64,000 nucleotides of DNA. Source: Streptomyces xinghaiensis S187. GTDB lineage: Bacteria; Actinomycetota; Actinomycetes; Streptomycetales; Streptomycetaceae. The position numbers and the translations under genes are program-made. Under the pieces are notes generated by a model. The model saw only the letters and a program-made list of their open reading frames with translations, had not been told where the DNA came from and did no database searches. Location: assembly GCF_000220705.2 (NCBI RefSeq), contig NZ_CP023202.1, forward strand, positions 6,478,501-6,542,500. Reading direction: 5' to 3'. Of this stretch, positions 17,657 through 26,792 are shown piece after piece (the first letter of the stretch is position 1; every line of letters begins with the position of its first letter).

Positions 17657-18667
17657 TCAGGCAGATGCCCAGGGCCGCATCTTCCGCCAGGCGTCCAGCA
17701 GTTCGCGCTCGCGGCCCGCGCTGAGGCCCGCGCGGCGGGGCCGGTCCAGGCCCTGTTCGCGCTCCCAGCGCAGGGTGTCGGCCAGCAGTTCCGACCGGGG
17801 GCGGTGGCGGAGGCCCGCGGCGTGCGCCGCCGAGCCGTCTCGGTCCGACCAGCCCTCCCAGCCCTGCTCCACCAGCCACATCGGCAGGGACTCGTCCCCC
17901 ATGTACTCGGCCACGCCGTTCGCGAGCAGCCATGCCGAGTCGGCCGTCACCACCGGGCCGGTGTGCCCACCGATGGTTCGGGACAGCTCGATCCACTCGC
18001 TGAACGGGCCGACCGGGCCGACGGCGTTGTACGTGCCGGTGGCCCCCGCCTCCGCGCTGTCGAGCAGCCATGCGGTGAGGTCCCTTACGTCAACTACCTG
18101 GGTGGGCAGGTCAGGTGTGCCGGGAACCAGCATCGGCCCGTGCGGATCGCGCGCGGCGCGGGCCGCCCAGTAGCCGGAGCGCCCGGTGTGGTCGCCCGGG
18201 CCGCCGATGAGACCGGAGCGCGCGATGAGCAGGCGGTCGCCCACGGCCGCCGCCGACGCCTGCTCGCAGGCGACCTTCGCCTCCCCGTACAGCGAGCGGT
18301 CCACCTCGCTCCGGTCGGTCGGGGCGAGAAGGGGCGCCGACTCGTCCGCCCCGGGGGTGCCGTGGGAGGCGTAGGCGTTGCAGGAGGAGACGTAGGTCCA
18401 GTGCCGGGCCCGGCCGCCCAGGGCTTCGAGCGCCTCGCGGACGAACCCCGGCTGCCAGGAGACCTCGACCACGGCGTCCCACGCGCGGTCGAGCAGCGGC
18501 TCGTACGCACCGGGTTCGCGCCGGTCGGCGGCCACCAGCCGCGCCCCGTCCGCGACTTCGCCGCTCTCGCCCCGCGCGAGGCACGTCACCCGGTGACCGC
18601 GCGCCAAAGCCAGCCGCGCCACCTCCCGGCCCACCCACGCCGTTCCACCCAGTACCAAGATCTCCAT
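17657..18667 (-). CDS. NAD-dependent epimerase/dehydratase family protein
   Basis: The protein is 336 aa, with the ATG at 18667 chosen because the Rossmann strand starts at once (MEILVLGGTAWVGREVARLA). The NAD(P) motif is GGTAWVG. A YVSSCNAYAS strand and LYGEAKVACE (Tyr-x-x-x-Lys) give the short-chain catalytic pair. QVVDVRDLTAWLLDSAEAG is typical of atypical extended SDRs. The substrate is unknown; nucleotide-sugar and isoflavone-type reductions are both possible. The gene stands alone, between the convergent XdhC gene and a terminator for the DUF397/Xre pair. Confidence 0.85.
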   Translation of the reverse strand: MEILVLGGTAWVGREVARLALARGHRVTCLARGESGEVADGARLVAADRREPGAYEPLLDRAWDAVVEVSWQPGFVREALEALGGRARHWTYVSSCNAYASHGTPGADESAPLLAPTDRSEVDRSLYGEAKVACEQASAAAVGDRLLIARSGLIGGPGDHTGRSGYWAARAARDPHGPMLVPGTPDLPTQVVDVRDLTAWLLDSAEAGATGTYNAVGPVGPFSEWIELSRTIGGHTGPVVTADSAWLLANGVAEYMGDESLPMWLVEQGWEGWSDRDGSAAHAAGLRHRPRSELLADTLRWEREQGLDRPRRAGLSAGRERELLDAWRKMRPWASA

Positions 18668-18780
18668 CCCGGTACTCAAGCACCGCGCGAGCGGGGCGCC
18701 CAGGGGGATTCGCTGACAGCGGATCGGGATCCGGTGGTCGCCGGAGAACGGAGCGGTCGCAGAGGGGCGGGCCAAGAACG

Positions 18781-18818
18781 GGAGCCCTGCCGCGCCAAGA
18801 GGCGTGCGGCAGGGCTCC
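18781..18818 (-). terminator. Strong hairpin terminator after the DUF397 gene
   Basis: A 13-bp perfect stem, GGAGCCCTGCCGC with GCGGCAGGGCTCC, is extended by GCC/GGC around a short loop. It lies about 20 bases past the DUF397 stop and is followed on the minus strand by a mildly T-rich stretch. Confidence 0.8.
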
Positions 18819-18839
18819 CTCGCTCTCGCTGTGGTGCCG

Positions 18840-19052
18840 TCAGGCGGACGGGCCGGTGACCAGTCCGACGAAGGACGACCAGGCATCCGGGGACACGGTC
18901 AGTTCAGGACCGGTCAGGTTCTTGGAGTCCCGGACGTGGACGGTGTCCGTCATGGCGGCCACCTCCACGCACTCACCGCCCCCACCACTGCTGTAGCTGC
19001 TCTTGAACCAAGCAGACTCGGGGACGGCCGGCACGGTGTGTCGAATGGTCAT
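18840..19052 (-). CDS. DUF397 domain protein
   Basis: The protein is 70 aa with the full DUF397 signature: WFKSSYSSGGGGECVEVA, then VHVRDSKNLTGPELTVS and WSSFVGLV. These very small proteins are encoded next to Xre/DUF5753 regulators in Streptomyces and act with them, probably as antagonists of the regulator. The start ATG at 19052 overlaps the regulator stop by four bases, so the two are translationally coupled. A strong hairpin ends the transcript. Confidence 0.93.
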   Translation of the reverse strand: MTIRHTVPAVPESAWFKSSYSSGGGGECVEVAAMTDTVHVRDSKNLTGPELTVSPDAWSSFVGLVTGPSA

Positions 19053-19942
19053 CTCTCTCCCAGGAGGTTTTCCACGAGAGTCAGGGACTCGCGCGGATCG
19101 AGCGCCTGAGATCGGAGGATGCCATAGCGAGTCTCGAGTTCGCGGATCTTTGCCTGCTCCGTGTAGAGACGGCTGTCGTCCTGGACCTCGGTGTAGGCGA
19201 TCCGCTGGCCCCGGGCCGTGTCGATCAAGTTGAACGGGCCACCCAGACCGGCATGGTCCTCTCGGTCGATCGGCATGACCTGGATCTCGACATTGCGGTG
19301 CTGCTTACCCATCCCAATGATGTGCTCCAGTTGGCCACGCAGAGTGTCACGGCCGCCGATGGGCCTGAGAAGTACCCACTCCTCGATGATGAAGCTGATC
19401 AGTGGTGCAGGCCGCCGGTTGTGGACCTCCTGCCGTGCCAGACGGGCAGCCAGACGCTGGTTGATCACGTCCTCCGTGAGCAGCGGGCGCTGCATCCGGA
19501 AAATCGCCTCCGCGTAGTCCTCGGTCTGCAGCAGGCCCGGCACGAGGTGGCTCGCGTAGATGTACAGCGCCGTGGCGCCCGCCTCAAGGCGCGCGGCATC
19601 CCGGAAGAAGCCCGGGTACTGGGCCCGTTCGACCTCCTCTTTCAGCGCCTTGAGGAGACCGCCTGCCCCCAGCACCTCGTCCGCCCTGTCGATGAACCTG
19701 GGCAGCGGGATGCGCCTGCCCTGCTCGAACGACGCGATGGAGGACGCGGAGTAGTTCGTGAGGGAGCCGAGCTGCGGGCGTTCCAGCCCCGCTCGTGTGC
19801 GCAGCAGCTTCAGCTGGCGGCCGAAGGCCGTCACGATGCCCGTTCCCGCCCCGTCGTCCCGGGGCTCGAAGTCGTCGGCTGCCGAGTGGCCTGGTGTCCG
19901 GTCCGCGGCCGTTGTCTCCTGTCGCTTCGGTCCCTCGCGCAT
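19049..19942 (-). CDS. Xre-family regulator with DUF5753 sensor domain
   Basis: The protein is 297 aa from the ATG at 19942, which has a GAGGGGG ribosome site at five bases. Another ATG at 19960 is in frame and would add six residues. Residues about 35-90 are a helix-turn-helix (FGRQLKLLRTRAGLERPQLG, then TNYSASSIASFEQGRR). The C-terminal DUF5753 domain is clear (YASHLVPGLLQTEDYAEAIF, then QRLAARLARQEV and HAGLGGPFNLID). It is paired with DUF397 downstream and an HATPase gene upstream, the usual WhiJ/AbaA-like regulatory group that affects development and antibiotic production. Its ligand is unknown. Confidence 0.93.
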   Translation of the reverse strand: MREGPKRQETTAADRTPGHSAADDFEPRDDGAGTGIVTAFGRQLKLLRTRAGLERPQLGSLTNYSASSIASFEQGRRIPLPRFIDRADEVLGAGGLLKALKEEVERAQYPGFFRDAARLEAGATALYIYASHLVPGLLQTEDYAEAIFRMQRPLLTEDVINQRLAARLARQEVHNRRPAPLISFIIEEWVLLRPIGGRDTLRGQLEHIIGMGKQHRNVEIQVMPIDREDHAGLGGPFNLIDTARGQRIAYTEVQDDSRLYTEQAKIRELETRYGILRSQALDPRESLTLVENLLGER

Positions 19943-20196
19943 GTCGTCCCCCTCGTGCATGTGCCCCCACCGTCCTTCCAGCCGGCCGTATGCTCAGCAC
20001 TGCCCAACCGGACGTGCAGGGGGCGGGTAACGCCGCACATCGCGTACAACCTGGCCCCATGCTCGTACAGCGCGCACACCCCGCCCCTTCGACCCCGGCT
20101 GCTCCGCCCGGTCCTCTTGCACCGCGCGCGTACAGGTGAGCGGAAGGGGCGCGTCTTCGCTGGTCAGGTGCTGGTTCCAGCCGTCAGCGTGAAGGC

Positions 20197-20670
20197 ATGA
20201 CGAGCGAGACCGATCAGTGCGCAACCCAAGCCACCCACGGACGACTTCCCGCGAGCGCACCGGACCTGAGCCTGCGCTTCAGCTCCACCCAGCGCGGTGC
20301 GCGGCTGGCCCGCCGGCTGGCCGGGCAGTGGCTGGACGAGCGGGGCGTGCCGTACGGGAGCGATGCGCACGACGCCGTGACGCTGGTGGTGGCGGAGCTG
20401 TGTGCGAACGCCGTGCGGCACGGGCATGTCCCCGGGCGGGACTTCCGGCTCGGGATGGCCCTCGGCCCCGGTGGCGTACGGGCGGAGGTGACCGACACCC
20501 GGGCCGAGAGGCTGCCCGTACCGGTGCGGCCGGGGGAGGGAGACACGGTTGCGGAGTCGGGTCGTGGCCTGCTGCTGGTGGCGGCGCTGGCCGACCGGTG
20601 GGGCTGGGAGCCCCGGAGCGACGGCCCGGGGAAGACCGTCTGGGCGGAGTGCCGACTGCCCGGCCGCTGA
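20197..20670 (+). CDS. RsbW-like HATPase (anti-sigma/serine kinase fold)
   Basis: The protein is 157 aa from the ATG at 20197. The N-box is VTLVVAELCANAVRHGHV, and a G-box with ESGRGLLLVAALADRWGW follows. These are the ATP-binding elements of the GHKL fold of anti-sigma-factor kinases. It is divergent from the Xre/DUF397 pair, a standard arrangement in Streptomyces. It may regulate the Xre protein or an unlinked anti-anti-sigma factor. No sigma factor gene is close. Confidence 0.9.
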   Translation: MTSETDQCATQATHGRLPASAPDLSLRFSSTQRGARLARRLAGQWLDERGVPYGSDAHDAVTLVVAELCANAVRHGHVPGRDFRLGMALGPGGVRAEVTDTRAERLPVPVRPGEGDTVAESGRGLLLVAALADRWGWEPRSDGPGKTVWAECRLPGR

Positions 20671-20786
20671 AGGGCCGGGTGATGATCGTCCGCTTCCGCG
20701 AGGGCTGTAATCCACTGGGGCGCCCGTGATCGCCGTGGGAGGATTCCGCCGCAGTGTGGTCCGGTCAACTCATGCTGGAGGCGTGG

Positions 20787-21380
20787 ATGTTCACGGTGTC
20801 CCTGGGCGGGGACGGCGCGGTGCTGGGTCCGCTGGAGCCGTGGCAGGCCGGGGAGTTCCTGGCCCACATGGACCGGGGGCGGGAGTTCATCGGCCAGTAC
20901 ATCGGGCTGGCCGACGTGGTCACGGACCTGGAGTCGAGCCGGGCGTACCTCCAGTCGTACGCAGAGAAGGCCGCCGCCGACACCGGGCGGCTCTACGGCA
21001 TCCGGGTCGACGGCGGGCTGGTCGGCGGTGTGCTCTTCCGGACCTTCGACGTCCGGCACGGCACCGCCGAGGCGGGATGCTGGCTGGAGCCGTCGGCGGT
21101 GGGGCGGGGCCTGGTCACCCGGGCGGCGCGCGTCATCATCGACTGGGCCGTCGAGGAGCGGGGCATCCACCGCGTGGAGTGGTGGGCCGTGACGGGGAAC
21201 GGACCCAGCATCGCCGTGGCCCGGCGGCTGGGGATGACGAGGGACGGCGTGCTGCGCCAGGGCTACCTGCGCCGGGGAAAGCGGTTCGACATGGAGATCT
21301 GGTCGGTGCTCGCGCCGGAGTGGCGGGCGAGCGGGCCCATGTCCGGTCACCGGGCTCCGGTCACCGGGCCCCGGCCCTGA
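20787..21380 (+). CDS. GNAT N-acetyltransferase, RimJ/RimL type
   Basis: The protein is 197 aa from the ATG at 20787, which has GGAGG at five bases. In-frame starts at 20754 (GTG) and 20772 (ATG) also exist. The fold shows RLYGIRVDGGLVGGVLFRTF, the acetyl-CoA loop region LEPSAVGRGLVTRAARVIID, and RVEWWAVTGNGPSIAVARRL followed by GMTRDGVLRQ. This is the pattern of ribosomal-protein serine/alanine acetyltransferases and of some resistance enzymes. No operon partner is evident. Confidence 0.86.
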   Translation: MFTVSLGGDGAVLGPLEPWQAGEFLAHMDRGREFIGQYIGLADVVTDLESSRAYLQSYAEKAAADTGRLYGIRVDGGLVGGVLFRTFDVRHGTAEAGCWLEPSAVGRGLVTRAARVIIDWAVEERGIHRVEWWAVTGNGPSIAVARRLGMTRDGVLRQGYLRRGKRFDMEIWSVLAPEWRASGPMSGHRAPVTGPRP

Positions 21381-21450
21381 TCCCGGTGTGCCCGGGCCTT
21401 CGTGGTAGGACTCGAAGGGCGGTGTGAACGGCGGGGAGCGGGGGAGCTTG

Positions 21451-22602
21451 GTGCCAGTCGGATATCTGATCAGCGTGGCCGTCATCGCGGCTGGAACGCT
21501 CTGCGCGCTGGCGCCGCCGCGGCGGCCACGGCCACTCGCCGAGCTGAGCTTCCGCTGCGGACTGCTGCTCAACGAGGCGCCGGTCATCGGCGGTTGTTTT
21601 CTGGTGGCCTCGACGCTGCTGGCTTTCGCCCAGCGGGACATCGGAACTTCCGGCGCATGGGCGGTCGTTGGGGCGGCAGTCCTCACGGGCGCCGGTCTCG
21701 TGGTCATCGCGCGGCGCGGTCTGCGGGCCGCCCCGGTGCTGGAGCGGGCTCTCGCCGAAGGGCTGGGTCCGGACCGGCGGGCGGCCGCCGGTGCCGGGCC
21801 GGACGGGCGGCCCCGCCACCGCCGCCGGCTCGCCCGGGCCCTGCTCGCGCCGGTGTTCCCGCGCCGCCGGGACGTCGAACGGATTCCGAACCTCCGCTAC
21901 GGCGATGCCGGGCGCCGGAACCTGCTCGACGTCTACCGCCACCGCTCCCGCCCGGCGGGCGGCCCGGTGCTGATCCATCTGCACGGCGGGGGATACCGGC
22001 AGGGCCGCAAGAACACCCAGTCGCTCCCCCTCCTGTACCGCCTCGCGAGCCGGGGCTGGGTCTGCGTGAGCGCCAACTACCGCTTGAAGCCGGCCGCGCG
22101 CCACCCCGACCATCTCGTCGATCTCAAGCGGGTGATCGCCTGGGTCCGTGCCCATGGACCGGAGTACGGCGCCGATCCGTCCCGGCTGTTCGTCGCGGGC
22201 AGTTCGGCCGGCGGGCACATGGCGGCCCTCGCCGCGCTGACCCCGAATGATCCCGCCTTCCAGCCGGGGTTCGAGGACGCCGACACCTCGGTCACCGCGG
22301 CCGTCTGCCTGAACGGCTACTTCGGCCCGTACTACGACGAGGACAGGTCCTCCTCCCCGGCCGGCCATGTCCGCGCGGACGCGCCGCCGTTCCTCATCGT
22401 CCACGGTGACCGGGACACGGTGGTGCCGGCGACGGAAGCCCGCCGCTTCGCCGAGACACTGCGCGCAGCCTCCGCCGCTCCCGTCGTCCACGCGGAACTC
22501 CCGGGCGCGCAGCACGCCTTCGACCTGTTCCCCTCGGCCCGGTTCGAGGCGGTGGTGGACGCGGTCGAGGTGTTCGCGGACCGGGTCCTGAAGGGGCGCT
22601 GA
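21451..22602 (+). CDS. Membrane-anchored alpha/beta hydrolase (HSL/carboxylesterase type)
   Basis: The protein is 383 aa. The GTG at 21451, after GGGGGAG, is preferred over the GTG at 21424. The N-terminal 90 residues form three hydrophobic helices, then a basic linker. The hydrolase has the oxyanion motif HLHGGGYRQG, the nucleophile elbow AGSSAGGHMAAL, a late VHGDRDTVVP (Asp) and AQHAFDLF (His). This is the hormone-sensitive-lipase/BD-FAE type, acting on short esters or carbamates. The active domain would face either side of the membrane depending on topology, which I cannot fix. Confidence 0.88.
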   Translation: MPVGYLISVAVIAAGTLCALAPPRRPRPLAELSFRCGLLLNEAPVIGGCFLVASTLLAFAQRDIGTSGAWAVVGAAVLTGAGLVVIARRGLRAAPVLERALAEGLGPDRRAAAGAGPDGRPRHRRRLARALLAPVFPRRRDVERIPNLRYGDAGRRNLLDVYRHRSRPAGGPVLIHLHGGGYRQGRKNTQSLPLLYRLASRGWVCVSANYRLKPAARHPDHLVDLKRVIAWVRAHGPEYGADPSRLFVAGSSAGGHMAALAALTPNDPAFQPGFEDADTSVTAAVCLNGYFGPYYDEDRSSSPAGHVRADAPPFLIVHGDRDTVVPATEARRFAETLRAASAAPVVHAELPGAQHAFDLFPSARFEAVVDAVEVFADRVLKGR

Positions 22603-22755
22603 ACGCCGGCCGGGATCCGGAGCACGACCCGGCCCGGCCACGGAGCGGCGCCGAGGAGCTGCCGGCCCAGGCGGTGGCCGAGGGGTGCCGGCCGCGGGGC
22701 CCGTCGCCGCGTCGAGCGTGCCCGGGCCCACCGCGCGGTCACGGCAGGCCCGGCG

Positions 22756-23496
22756 TCACCAGGGGATGACGCCGTCGTCCTCGAAGAACGAACCGGTCGG
22801 GCCGCCGTCGGGCAGGGTGGCGAGCCGGATCGCGGTGGCCGCGCCCTGCGCGGGGGTGCGGGGTCCGTTGAAGCCGGTGAAGTCGGTCGCGACCAGGCCC
22901 GGGCAGGCGGCGTTGATGAGGATGTCCGTGCCGGCGAACTGCCGGGCGTACTGCACGGTGACGGCGTTGAGGTACGACTTCGTCGGCGCGTAGGCCGCCA
23001 TGACGGGGCCGACGTCGATGTCCGGGTCCGCCTGGCGGGTCAGGGAGCCGACGGAACTGGAGACGTTGACGATGCGGGGCGACGCCGAGCGGCGCAGCAG
23101 CGGCAGCATCGCGTTGGTGACCCGGATGACACCGATGACGTTGGTCTCCACGACCGTGCGGACCACGTCGAGGTCGAGCGCGGTGGGGTCCTGGCCCCAG
23201 CCCGGCCCCGTCGCCTCTCCCGAGATGCCGGCGTTGTTGACCAGGGCGTCCAGGTGCCCGGCCTGTTCTTCGACCAGTTCCGCGGCCTCGGTGACGCTCC
23301 GGTCGCCGGTCACGTCCAGCGGCACCCCGAACGCGTCCACCCCGGCCGCGCGCAGCTTCTCCACGGCGGACTCGCGCCGGGCGTCGTCGCGGGCTCCCAC
23401 GCCCACGCGGTACCCGAGGGCGCCGAGCCCGTTCGCGATCTCGTATCCGATCCCCTTGTTCGCGCCGGTCACCAGCGCGATTTTCGTTTCGCTCAT
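22756..23496 (-). CDS. Short-chain dehydrogenase/reductase
   Basis: The protein is 246 aa from the ATG at 23496. It has the NADP motif TGANKGIG, the NNAG motif (ALVNNAGISGEATG), catalytic Ser in NVSSSVGSL, and Tyr-Lys in YAPTKSYLNAVTVQYARQF. It looks like the carbonyl-reductase-type plant/bacterial SDRs. It is divergent from a LysR regulator with a clear T-N11-A palindrome between them, so it is very probably induced or repressed by that regulator. The ketone or aldehyde substrate is not known. Confidence 0.92.
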   Translation of the reverse strand: MSETKIALVTGANKGIGYEIANGLGALGYRVGVGARDDARRESAVEKLRAAGVDAFGVPLDVTGDRSVTEAAELVEEQAGHLDALVNNAGISGEATGPGWGQDPTALDLDVVRTVVETNVIGVIRVTNAMLPLLRRSASPRIVNVSSSVGSLTRQADPDIDVGPVMAAYAPTKSYLNAVTVQYARQFAGTDILINAACPGLVATDFTGFNGPRTPAQGAATAIRLATLPDGGPTGSFFEDDGVIPW

Positions 23497-23554
23497 GTCC
23501 TCGATGCTCGCCCTCGGGCGACTTCCGCATCCAACACCGATACGGTGCACTGTC

Positions 23555-23569
23555 ATACCCGGTGGGTAT
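23555..23569. promoter_or_regulatory. LysR-type operator, ATACCC-N3-GGGTAT
   Basis: This is a perfect 6-3-6 palindrome with the T-N11-A spacing typical of LysR binding sites. It lies 58 bp from the SDR start and 21 bp from the LysR start, in the divergent intergenic region, where it can control both genes. Confidence 0.7.
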
Positions 23570-23590
23570 CACCGGCGTACCCTGGTGGCC

Positions 23591-24466
23591 ATGGACGCCC
23601 TGGACACCCTGGAGACCCGCGAGCTGCGGTACTTCCTGGCCGTCGCCGAGGAACTGCACTTCGGCCGTGCCGCCGAGCGCCTCGGCATGGCCCAGCCACC
23701 GCTGTCCCGGGCGATCCAGCAGATGGAGCGGCGCCTCGGCGTCTCCCTGCTGGAGCGCAACCGCCGCGGTGTCGCCCTGACCGGCGCCGGAGAGGTCCTG
23801 CTGTACGAGGGCCGCGCCGCCCTCGACGCGGCCACCGCCGCCGCGCGCCGCACCCGTCGCGCCGGTGGCGCGGGCACCCCGGGCGGCGGCGCCCGCAACC
23901 GCCTGGTGCTGGCCGTGAAGGCCGCCGCCTCCCACGAGTTGCTGCAGAAGCTCCTCGCCGCCTACGCGGCCGAGCCCGGCGCCGCCGAGATCGAGGTGCT
24001 GCCCAGCGGTACGTGCGAGCAGGAGGAGATGCTGCGCGACGGCCGCGCCGACGTGGCGCTCATGCACAAGCCGTTCAACTCCCTCGCCGGGTTCGACAGC
24101 GAGGAACTTCTGACCGAGGGGCAGATCGCGATCGTGCCCGCCGGGCACCCCCTGGCCGCGCGCCGGACGCTGTCCCTGGCCGACGTCACCGACGTCCCCG
24201 GCCTTCCGCACGCCCGCTGGCCCCGCCGCGGCACGTACCCGCCCGGCCCGGGACCCGAGATCCACGACCAGACGCAGCTGGCCCAGCTGATCGCCCTCGG
24301 ACGCACCATGGCCCTCTTCCCCGAGTCCGCCCGCGCCTGGCTGTGGGCCGAGCACGCCGCCGTCCCCGTCGTCGACGCGCCCCCCGTCGTCACCCACATC
24401 GCCTGGCCCGCGCACAGCCGCTCGCTCGCCCTCGCCGGGCTGGTCCGCATGGCCACACGGCTCTGA
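23591..24466 (+). CDS. LysR-family transcriptional regulator
   Basis: The protein is 291 aa from the ATG at 23591. The N-terminal winged HTH is standard (LRYFLAVAEELHFGRAAERL, then PPLSRAIQQMERRLGVSLLE). The periplasmic-binding-like effector domain follows (GRADVALMHKPFNSLAGFD). It is divergent from the SDR gene and shares the operator at 23555-23569, so it is the local regulator and probably autoregulated. It is convergent with the LLM oxidoreductase gene, 49 bp away. Confidence 0.93.
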   Translation: MDALDTLETRELRYFLAVAEELHFGRAAERLGMAQPPLSRAIQQMERRLGVSLLERNRRGVALTGAGEVLLYEGRAALDAATAAARRTRRAGGAGTPGGGARNRLVLAVKAAASHELLQKLLAAYAAEPGAAEIEVLPSGTCEQEEMLRDGRADVALMHKPFNSLAGFDSEELLTEGQIAIVPAGHPLAARRTLSLADVTDVPGLPHARWPRRGTYPPGPGPEIHDQTQLAQLIALGRTMALFPESARAWLWAEHAAVPVVDAPPVVTHIAWPAHSRSLALAGLVRMATRL

Positions 24467-24515
24467 CCCCCCTCCTGCACGGGCGTCTCCCCGCGGGGCC
24501 CACGCCGGCCGGCGG

Positions 24516-25391
24516 CTACCGGGCCGGTGTGCCGATGAGTTCGTCGGCGACCCACCGTGCGACACCGTCCGGGTAGGGCGACGGCAGTCCGAGGACGATG
24601 TGCCCGAAGCCGGCGCCGGCCGCCTCGGCGATCGCGTCCCGCGTGGCGGCGGGCCGGTCGTAGGAGACGGGCAGGTGGATCGAGCGGGTGATGGACGCGG
24701 GGTCGCGGCCGATGTCGGCGCAGTAGCGGTCCAGCAGCGCGCTGCGCCGGACGACTTCGTCGATGTCGCCACCCGGGATGTTCCACAGGTCGGCGTGCTC
24801 GGCGGCCACGCGCAGCGTCGCGGACGAGCGCCCGCCGATGAGGATCGGCGGATGGGGGCGCTGGACGGGTTTGGGGCTGCCGAACGCTCCGGTGAGCCGG
24901 TGGTGGGTGCCGTGGAAGTCGAACGGCTTCTCCTCCGTCCACAACTGCCGTATCAGCGTGCAGGCTTCGGCGAGGCTCTCCACGGCGTGCGCGGTGTCGT
25001 GGAAGGGCAGGCCGTGGGCCTCGTACTCGCGCCGGGCCGGGGGTTCGGGGCGCGAGCCGACGCCGATGCCGAAGTCGAGCCGTCCGCCGGAGACAATGTC
25101 CACGGTTGTGGCGATCTTGGCCAGCATGGCGGGCGGCCGGAACCGGTTGCTGGTCACCATGACGCCGAGCCGCAGCCGCCGGGTGCGGGCGGCGAGCGCC
25201 GAGAGCAGCGTCCAGCCCTCGTGGGCGGGCCCGTTGGGGTCGCCGCCGATCGGCATGAGGTGGTCGAACAGCCAGGCGTGCCCGATGGCCGGGATCGCGT
25301 CCGCCTCGCGCCAGACCCGCAGGATGTCGTGGTAGCCGACCTGCATGGGGGCGGTCATGATGCCGAAGCTGGGCGGGGGTGTGTGCGGCAT
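24516..25391 (-). CDS. LLM-class (luciferase-like) oxidoreductase, probably F420-dependent
   Basis: The protein is 291 aa. The bacterial luciferase/LLM TIM-barrel pattern is complete: AWLFDHLMPIGGDP, RLRLGVMVTSNRFRPPAMLA, GGRLDFGIGVGSRPEP and PHPPILIGGRSSATLRVAAE followed by HADLWNIPGG. The early DHLMP segment and the VMVTSNRFR strand favour F420 over FMN, but this is not decisive. The role is unknown. It is separated from the upstream aldo/keto reductase gene by about 270 bp and may have its own promoter. Confidence 0.87.
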   Translation of the reverse strand: MPHTPPPSFGIMTAPMQVGYHDILRVWREADAIPAIGHAWLFDHLMPIGGDPNGPAHEGWTLLSALAARTRRLRLGVMVTSNRFRPPAMLAKIATTVDIVSGGRLDFGIGVGSRPEPPARREYEAHGLPFHDTAHAVESLAEACTLIRQLWTEEKPFDFHGTHHRLTGAFGSPKPVQRPHPPILIGGRSSATLRVAAEHADLWNIPGGDIDEVVRRSALLDRYCADIGRDPASITRSIHLPVSYDRPAATRDAIAEAAGAGFGHIVLGLPSPYPDGVARWVADELIGTPAR

Positions 25392-25660
25392 GGAGGGTCA
25401 ATCCTTTCGATGCCCGCGGCGCCGGGGCCGGGGCGCGGTGGCGGGATGCGATCCGGACGGGTGGAGGGGCGCGGCCCCGGTTGTGGAGCCGGTGGCGCCG
25501 CGGGTGCGGCGGGTGCGGCGTGTGCGGGCGACGAGCCGCCGCGGGCCGGGCCCGTATCGGCGAGTGCCCGGGGAGCCGGCGGGCGATCGCCGTCTCGCCG
25601 GGCACCCGCGCGATTACCCCGGATCCCGGAAAGCGGGAGAGCGGCTGTCTCCCGGGAGGT

Positions 25661-26680
25661 TCAGCGGCGCCGCAGCGACGCGTCGAGCAGCGAGGGCGGG
25701 GTGTCGAACTTCTCGTGCGGGGCGAGGTCCGTGCCCGGGGTGACGATGCCGTCGATCGCGTCGAGGACGTCGGCGGAGAGCACGGTGCCGGCCGCGGCGG
25801 TCTGCGTGTGCAGGTGGTCCAGGGTGCGGGGGCCGATGAGCGCGCTGGTCACGCCGGGGTGCGCGGTCACGAAGCCGAGGGCGAGCTGGATCATCGTCAG
25901 GCCGGCCTCGTCGGCGACCCCGGCCAGCCGCTCGACGGCGTCGAGCCTGGCCCGGTTGGCGGGGACGGTGAGGTCGAAGCGTTCCGGCATGACCGCCGAG
26001 CGGCTGGTCGTGACCTCCCGGCCCGCGCGGACCGCGCCCGTCAGCCAGCCCGAGGCGAGCGGGCTCCACGCCAGCACCCCGAGCCCGTACTGCTCGGTGA
26101 CGGGCAGCACGTGGGTCTCGATACCGCGCTGGAGGATCGAGTAGCTGGGCTGCTCGGTGACGTACCGGCTCAGGCGGTGCTCGCGGGCGGCCCACTGCGC
26201 CTGCACGATGCGGTGGGCGGGGAAGGTCGAGGAGCCGAAGTAGCGGATCTTTCCGGCGCGTTGGAGGTCGGTGAGGGCCGACAGGGTCTCCTCGTCGCTG
26301 GTGTTCGGGTCCCACCGGTGGATCTGGTAGAGGTCGACGTGGTCGACACCGAGGCGGCGCAGGCTGTCGTCCAGCGCGGTGACCAGCCAGCGGCGCGAAC
26401 TGCCCTGGTGGTTGCGCTCCTCGCTCATCGGCATGTTTGCCTTCGTGGCCAGCACGATGTCGTCGCGGCGGCCGGCGATGGCCTTGCCGACCATCTCCTC
26501 CGACTCGCCCCTGCTGTACATGTCGGCGGTGTCGATGAGGTTGATCCCCGCCTCCAGGGCGGCGTCGACGATGGCGGTGGCCTCGTCCTGGCTGGTGCGC
26601 CCGATGGCGCCGAAGTTCATCGCGCCGAGCGCGAGGGTGCTGACCTGGACACCGGTGCGGCCCAAGGTGCGGTACTGCAT
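25661..26680 (-). CDS. Aldo/keto reductase
   Basis: The protein is 339 aa from the ATG at 26680 after GAGGAG. AKR features are INLIDTADMYSRGESEEMVG (Asp and Tyr of the catalytic tetrad), VLATKANMPM (Lys), DLYQIHRWDPNTSDEETLSA (His region), and the C-terminal SALIGPRTLDHL NADPH phosphate site. It reduces aldehydes or ketones with NADPH. It is divergent from a TetR gene, and twin palindromes between them are well placed to repress it, as in many TetR/AKR detoxification pairs. Confidence 0.92.
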   Translation of the reverse strand: MQYRTLGRTGVQVSTLALGAMNFGAIGRTSQDEATAIVDAALEAGINLIDTADMYSRGESEEMVGKAIAGRRDDIVLATKANMPMSEERNHQGSSRRWLVTALDDSLRRLGVDHVDLYQIHRWDPNTSDEETLSALTDLQRAGKIRYFGSSTFPAHRIVQAQWAAREHRLSRYVTEQPSYSILQRGIETHVLPVTEQYGLGVLAWSPLASGWLTGAVRAGREVTTSRSAVMPERFDLTVPANRARLDAVERLAGVADEAGLTMIQLALGFVTAHPGVTSALIGPRTLDHLHTQTAAAGTVLSADVLDAIDGIVTPGTDLAPHEKFDTPPSLLDASLRRR

Positions 26681-26792
26681 GGGAGGGTCTCCTCGTTACG
26701 GGTGGGGTGTGCGGTGGCGTGGCGGCATGTCACGGCCGGCACCGCACGGCACGGCTTGGTGGCGGGCCCGTGCTCTGGCATCATGAGCAAAC

